Assembly (NCBI GenBank): GCA_021814355.1
Contig: JAKAIJ010000009.1
Location: 1-9,403, forward strand
Direction of reading: 5' to 3'
Length of the DNA: 9,403 nt
DNA from: Acidobacteriota bacterium
Lineage (GTDB): Bacteria > Acidobacteriota > UBA4820 > DSQY01
In this document: one piece after another, positions 5,803 through 9,403 of the stretch
Layout of the letters: each line of letters starts with the position of its first letter
Numbering within the stretch: the stretch's first letter is position 1
Made by a program: the position numbers and the translations under genes
The notes under the pieces: generated by a model
Databases searched by the model: none
Told to the model about the DNA's origin: nothing
Seen by the model: only the letters and a program-made list of their open reading frames with translations

Positions 5803-7160
5803 CGGACCGGCGAACGATGACCCCGTCCTTTGCGCTCGGACGCGCCGTCCTCGCGGCCGCGCTGGCCGCCGTCTCGGCGCTTGGTGCGGCCCAGGAGACG
5901 CCCCCCGCGGCGGGCGCGCCGCCCTCCGCCGCGCCCCCGGCCGCCCCGCAGCAGATCTCGGGGACCATCACCGAGAGCGGCTTCACCCGCCTAGCCATCG
6001 CCACGCCGCCCTGCAAGTCGGACGCCGCGGCCTCGGCCCAGGCCGAGGAGGTCACCGCCACGGTGGACGCGGACCTCCTCTTCTCCGGCTACTTCACGCT
6101 CGTGGACCCCCAGCTCTGGTCCGGGATGAACCTGAACGAGGCGAAGGTGGACTTCGCCGCCTGGGAGGGGATGAGGGCGGACTACCTGCTGCTCACGACC
6201 CTCTTCGTCTCGGAGGGGGGGCTCACCCTCGAGTCGCGCCTCCTGGACGTCAAGCGCAAGGAGATGGTCACGGGCAAGCGCATCAAGGGTCCCGCGGGCG
6301 ACCCGCGGGTGCTGGCCCACAACCTCGCCGCGGTGGTCCTTGACTACCTCTTCGGGGCGGGCAAGTTCCCCACGAGCCAGATCCTCTTCACCTCCCAGGT
6401 GGGGCAGACCCAGGACATCTTCCTCTGCGACTACGACGGGCGGGGGCTCCTGCGGCTCACGGCGCTCGGCATCCTGAACGTGACGCCGGACGTGAGCCCC
6501 AAGGGCGACCGCATCGTCTTCACCTCCATCCTCAAGGACCGCCAGGAGCTCTTCCTCCTCGACCGGGCGGGCAAGCGGGTGAAGCTCTACGGCGAGGGGG
6601 AGGGGCTCAACGCCTCGCCCAAGTTCTCCCCGGACGGCCGCACGGTGGCCTTCTGCACGTCGCGGTCGGGGAACCCGGACATCTGGACCATCGGCGTGGA
6701 CGGCAAGAACCTTACCCGCCTCACCTTCTCCTACGCCATTGACACGGCCCCCACCTGGTCGCCCGACGGCCTCCACCTGGCCTTCACCTCGGACCGCTCC
6801 GGCTCCCCGCAGATCTTCGTCATGGACCGGGACGGCGCCAACGTCCGGCGCCTCTCCCCCGAGGACTCCAAGCGGTGCGACCAGCCCGTCTGGTCGCCCA
6901 AGGGGGACCGCATCGCGTACACGACCATGGTGGACGGGCGGTTCAACATCGCCGTCCTGGACCTGGCGAGCAACCGGCTGACGATGCTCACCCACGGCGA
7001 GGGCGACAACGAGGCCCCCAGCTGGTCTCCCGACGGGAGGTACCTCGCCTTCGCCAGCAGCCGCGACGGCCAGCACGGGATCTACATCATGCGGGCCGAC
7101 GGGACGGGGGTCACCAGGATCACCAACCAGCCCGCGTGCTACGCCCCCTGCTGGTTCTAA
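5799..7160 (+). CDS. tolB: Tol-Pal system beta-propeller protein TolB
   Basis: This protein of 453 residues belongs to the TolB family. TolB is the periplasmic part of the Tol-Pal machine, which binds Pal and links inner and outer membrane during cell division. A signal peptide is clear (Arg4-Arg5, hydrophobic 11-28, cleavage probably near Ala31), followed by a Pro/Ala-rich linker to about residue 50. The N-terminal TolB domain covers about 50-185. A six-bladed PD40 propeller (about 194-453) shows the repeated SPDG/SPKG loops, for example PTWSPDGLHLAFTSDRSG and PSWSPDGRYLAFASSRDG. The start at 5799 overlaps the stop of the BMC gene by ATGA and has GGGAGGGAGG 5 bases upstream; an in-frame ATG at 5817 is possible but has no better site. 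Other tol genes and pal are not in the window. TolB-like propellers outside the Tol-Pal system exist, but the N-terminal domain argues for true TolB. Confidence 0.9.
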   Translation: MTDRRTMTPSFALGRAVLAAALAAVSALGAAQETPPAAGAPPSAAPPAAPQQISGTITESGFTRLAIATPPCKSDAAASAQAEEVTATVDADLLFSGYFTLVDPQLWSGMNLNEAKVDFAAWEGMRADYLLLTTLFVSEGGLTLESRLLDVKRKEMVTGKRIKGPAGDPRVLAHNLAAVVLDYLFGAGKFPTSQILFTSQVGQTQDIFLCDYDGRGLLRLTALGILNVTPDVSPKGDRIVFTSILKDRQELFLLDRAGKRVKLYGEGEGLNASPKFSPDGRTVAFCTSRSGNPDIWTIGVDGKNLTRLTFSYAIDTAPTWSPDGLHLAFTSDRSGSPQIFVMDRDGANVRRLSPEDSKRCDQPVWSPKGDRIAYTTMVDGRFNIAVLDLASNRLTMLTHGEGDNEAPSWSPDGRYLAFASSRDGQHGIYIMRADGTGVTRITNQPACYAPCWF

Positions 7161-7365
7161 GGGCCTACCCGGGAAATAAAGGCATGGTCGCGACGGAGGC
7201 CAGCGGCGATGAAGGGACCAGACCACCGGGGGAACTCAGGCGCGCCGCCCGCGCACTGGGATGAGCCGCAGCGCAGCGAACCGCCCAGGGCGCGGCGGCC
7301 CTCCGGGTTGCCGCCGGGCCGGGCATCTTCGTTGTCGGCCCTCGTCTGCGCGCCGCCCCGCGGCC
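7161..7365. other. Gap between tolB and recN, no confident gene
   Basis: This 205-bp stretch is GC-rich and carries potential stems, such as GGCGGC 7294-7299 with GCCGCC 7310-7315 and CTGGG 7256-7260 with CCCAG 7284-7288. There is no T-tract and no convincing -10/-35 pair. An ATG at 7184 opens a 26-codon frame ending in a TGA that overlaps an ATG at 7261; that ATG is in frame with recN. Neither product looks like a protein by composition. TolB and RecN may still be co-transcribed through this gap. Confidence 0.4.
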
Positions 7366-9048
7366 ATGCTTAGGTTCCTACGCCTGCGGGAGTTTGCCCT
7401 CGTTGAGTCACTCGAGCTGGAGCTCGCGCCGGGACTCTGCCTGCTCACGGGCGAGACCGGCGCGGGCAAGTCCATCCTCGTAGAGGCCGTGGGGCTGGTG
7501 ACCGGGCGCCGCGCCGAGAGCGAAATGGTTCGCTCCGGCGCCGAGGAGGCGACGGTGGAGGCGCTCTTCGAGGTCCAAGAGAACCCGGTCCACGAGCTAC
7601 TCGCCTCCTGGGGGGTGGCCGCCGCCGGCGAGGTAGTCGTCCGGAGGCGGCTCAGCCGGGCGGGGCGCAGCGCCGCCACGGTGAACGGGGACGCCGTTTC
7701 GCTCGGCCAGCTCAAGACGCTCGGCGCCCTGCTGGTGGAGATCCACGGACAGCATCAAGGCCAAGCGCTCCTGGAGGAGGAGTCCCACCGGCGCCTCCTG
7801 GACTCCCTCGAGGAGGTGGCCGGCCCGGCCGCGCGGACGGCGGAGGCCCACGCCGCGCTCGCGGAGGACCTCGCCGCCCTGCGGGACCTCCAGCGCTCCG
7901 CCGCCGAGCGCGAGCGGCGGCTGGACGCCGTCCGGTTCCAGCGGGAGGAGATTGACCGGGTGGGACCGCGGGCGGGGGAGGAGGAGGAGCTGCGCGCCGT
8001 CCGTTCGCGGCTCCAGCACGCCGGGGCCCTCGCCGAGAACGCCGGGGCGGTGGCGGAGGCTCTGGGGGACCCGGAGGAGGGCGCCGCAGCGGCCCTCGCC
8101 GGAGCCCGCAAGCGGATCGGGGAACTGGCGCGCTTCGACCCCGGCTGGGAGGCATACGGCCGGGACCTCGACCAGGCGGCTTCCATCCTCGCCACCATCG
8201 CCGCGGAGGCCGCGCGCACGGCGGCCACCGCCACCTTCGACCCGCAGGCCCTCGAGCGCGCGGAGGAGCGCCTCGCGGGGCTGGAGCGGCTCCGGCGCAA
8301 GTACGGCCCCACCCTGGACGAGGTGCTGGCCCTGCGGGAGTCCCTCGAGGCCGAGCACCGGCGCCTCACGGGGAGGGGCGCCGGCGAGGAAGAGGTGCGC
8401 CGCCGCGTGGAGGCGGGTTTTGCCCGCTGGCGGGAGGCCGCGCGGACCCTCGGGGAGGCGCGGAGACTCGCGGCCCGGTCCCTCGCCGAGGCGGTGGAGC
8501 GCGAGCTGCGCCCCCTGGCCCTGGACAAGGCGCGCTTCGCCGTCGAGCTGAAGCCCCTCACGGCGGAGGGCCCCGAGGCCGCTCGCCCCACCGGGCTGGA
8601 GGAGGTGGCCTTCGCCTTCTCCGCGAACCCCGGAGAGCCGCTCAAGCCCCTCGCCCGGATCGCCTCCGGCGGCGAGCTTAGCCGGACTATGCTGGCACTC
8701 CTCACCGCCTCCCGTCTCGCGGGCGGGCCGGCCACGGTCATCTTCGACGAGGTGGACGCCGGCATCGGCGGAAGCCCCGCGGAGGCCGTGGGACGGCGGC
8801 TCGCCATGCTCTCCGCCGCCCGCCAGGTGCTCTGCATCACCCATCTTCCCCAGATCGCCGCCTTCGCCGACCGCCACATCCGGGTGGAGAAGCGGTCCGC
8901 CGGCGGGCGCACGACCGTGCGGGCCGCGGCCCTGCCCGACGCGGAGCGCGTCGAGGAGCTGGCGAGGATGGTGGCGGGGGCGAAGGTCACGGCCACGGCG
9001 CGGGACCACGCCCGGGCGCTCTTGAGCGCGGCACGCGGCAAGGGGTAA
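7366..9048 (+). CDS. recN: DNA repair ATPase RecN
   Basis: RecN is an SMC-like cytoplasmic ATPase that gathers at DNA double-strand breaks and helps RecA-dependent repair. The 560-residue product is the usual length. The head domain begins at the start with LRFLRLREFALVE and has the Walker A GETGAGKS at 29-36. A long Glu/Arg/Ala-rich middle (about 150-390) is the coiled coil. The C-terminal head has the ABC signature ASGGELSR at 433-440, Walker B ATVIFDEVDAGIGG at 456-469 with Asp461-Glu462, and His493 in CITHLPQ. All catalytic residues are present. The ATG at 7366 fits the family N-terminus exactly but has no Shine-Dalgarno-like sequence in front, unlike most other genes here. An in-frame ATG at 7261 would add 35 Arg/Pro-rich residues of no family character. 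No LexA box is recognisable upstream. Confidence 0.96.
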   Translation: MLRFLRLREFALVESLELELAPGLCLLTGETGAGKSILVEAVGLVTGRRAESEMVRSGAEEATVEALFEVQENPVHELLASWGVAAAGEVVVRRRLSRAGRSAATVNGDAVSLGQLKTLGALLVEIHGQHQGQALLEEESHRRLLDSLEEVAGPAARTAEAHAALAEDLAALRDLQRSAAERERRLDAVRFQREEIDRVGPRAGEEEELRAVRSRLQHAGALAENAGAVAEALGDPEEGAAAALAGARKRIGELARFDPGWEAYGRDLDQAASILATIAAEAARTAATATFDPQALERAEERLAGLERLRRKYGPTLDEVLALRESLEAEHRRLTGRGAGEEEVRRRVEAGFARWREAARTLGEARRLAARSLAEAVERELRPLALDKARFAVELKPLTAEGPEAARPTGLEEVAFAFSANPGEPLKPLARIASGGELSRTMLALLTASRLAGGPATVIFDEVDAGIGGSPAEAVGRRLAMLSAARQVLCITHLPQIAAFADRHIRVEKRSAGGRTTVRAAALPDAERVEELARMVAGAKVTATARDHARALLSAARGKG

Positions 9049-9051
9049 GAT
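9022..9051 (+). promoter_or_regulatory. Probable promoter of the lipoprotein gene inside the recN end
   Basis: TTGAGC (9022-9027, four of six) and TAAGAT (9046-9051, four of six) are separated by 18 bases. The -10 includes the recN stop codon. The predicted start near 9058 gives a leader of about 24 nt with GGGAGG at 9071-9076, so the downstream gene can be expressed independently of recN. Confidence 0.4.
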
Positions 9052-9081
9052 GAAAACTGTACCTGCGACCGGGAGGCAGCC

Positions 9082-9403
9082 ATGAGGCGGGGCGCGGCGG
9101 CGGTGTTCGTGCTGGGACTCGCGGTGTTGGTGGGGTGTTCGCTCTCCGCCCGGGGCATGCTCAAAGCCAAGGGGTACGACTTCACCCCGGAGGAGTTCTG
9201 CCGCGCGGTGAAGGAGGAGAACGCCGGGGCGGTAAAACTCTTCCTGCGGGCGGGGATGGAGCCCGTGGCGGCGGGCGCGGTCTGCACCGCCGCGGCGAGC
9301 GGCAAGCTCGCCATGCTGGAGCTCCTCGCCGACGGGGGAGCGGCCCTCGACAAGCCCTGCCGGGAGGGCGCCCCGATCCTGCTGGCGGCAAAGGCGGGAC
9401 GCA
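9082..9403 (+). CDS. Ankyrin-repeat lipoprotein, 3' end cut by window
   Basis: This reading frame is open to the window edge, giving the first 107 residues. The N-terminus is a lipoprotein signal: two Arg, a hydrophobic stretch, then LVGC with Cys19 as the lipidation site and Ser20 at +2, which in Gram-negatives usually sends the protein to the outer membrane. After a short spacer come repeat-like helices typical of ankyrin repeats: EEFCRAVKEENAGAVKLFLR followed by AGMEP, then CTAAASGKLAMLELLADG, and a third unit starting REGAPILLAAKAG at the edge. The ankyrin part should mediate protein contacts at the envelope. The GGGAGG site 5 bases before the ATG supports the start. No enzymatic domain is seen in the part present. 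Length and end are unknown. Confidence 0.8.
   Translation, partial: MRRGAAAVFVLGLAVLVGCSLSARGMLKAKGYDFTPEEFCRAVKEENAGAVKLFLRAGMEPVAAGAVCTAAASGKLAMLELLADGGAALDKPCREGAPILLAAKAGR

Noticed and set aside
5991..7226. Long open frame on the minus strand across tolB
   Set aside because: It is antisense to a full TolB propeller and has no recognisable motif.
7261..7365. N-terminally extended RecN
   Set aside because: The 35 added residues are Arg/Pro/Gly-rich, and RecN proteins begin at the LRFLRLREF-type strand.
7755..9353. Long open frame on the minus strand across recN
   Set aside because: It is antisense to a complete RecN with all motifs. Its product is Arg/Ser/Ala-rich without domain features, which is expected from GC-rich third positions.
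1..9403. tRNA, rRNA, CRISPR array, insertion sequence, phage attachment site
   Set aside because: I saw no T-arm-like sequence, regularly spaced repeats, transposase or integrase in any frame.

Overview
The window is a GC-rich (roughly 70%) bacterial chromosome segment from a Gram-negative organism. It has a periplasmic TolB, a lipobox lipoprotein, several signal peptides, short intergenic gaps and mostly strong GGAGG-type ribosome binding sites. The mix of a REC-PilZ regulator, a DUF3047 protein, an ankyrin lipoprotein and PduS/PduT-type microcompartment proteins suggests an Acidobacteriota-like or deltaproteobacterial-lineage genome. That placement is inference; no rRNA or other phylogenetic marker is present.

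Left region (1-2383): a non-coding left edge carries a long imperfect inverted repeat (118-246). Then comes a minus-strand POT-like MFS transporter (252-1601). It is divergent from a plus-strand secreted DUF3047 protein (1709-2383), and the roughly 100 bp between them holds the candidate promoters.

Middle region (2384-3928): a clear sigma70-type promoter (TTGACA-16-TACACT) drives a REC-PilZ response regulator. It is followed 14 bp later by a secreted protein of unknown function. The pair ends in a hairpin-rich intergenic stretch with a terminator-like stem and a competing alternative stem.

Right region (3929-9403): a tightly coupled trio follows, with an ATGA overlap at each junction. It encodes a PduS/RnfC-like flavin/iron-sulfur oxidoreductase, a tandem-BMC-domain shell protein of the PduT type with the pore cysteine in an SICSGK motif, and TolB. 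After a 205-bp gap come recN and, with its own probable promoter inside the recN tail, an ankyrin-repeat lipoprotein cut by the window edge.

The most interesting point is the stand-alone PduS-PduT pair. In known microcompartments these two proteins work together to move electrons across the protein shell. Here no enzyme, pentamer or hexamer shell gene lies beside them, and they are translationally coupled to an envelope gene, tolB. That suggests a satellite microcompartment locus or a different redox use of the pair.
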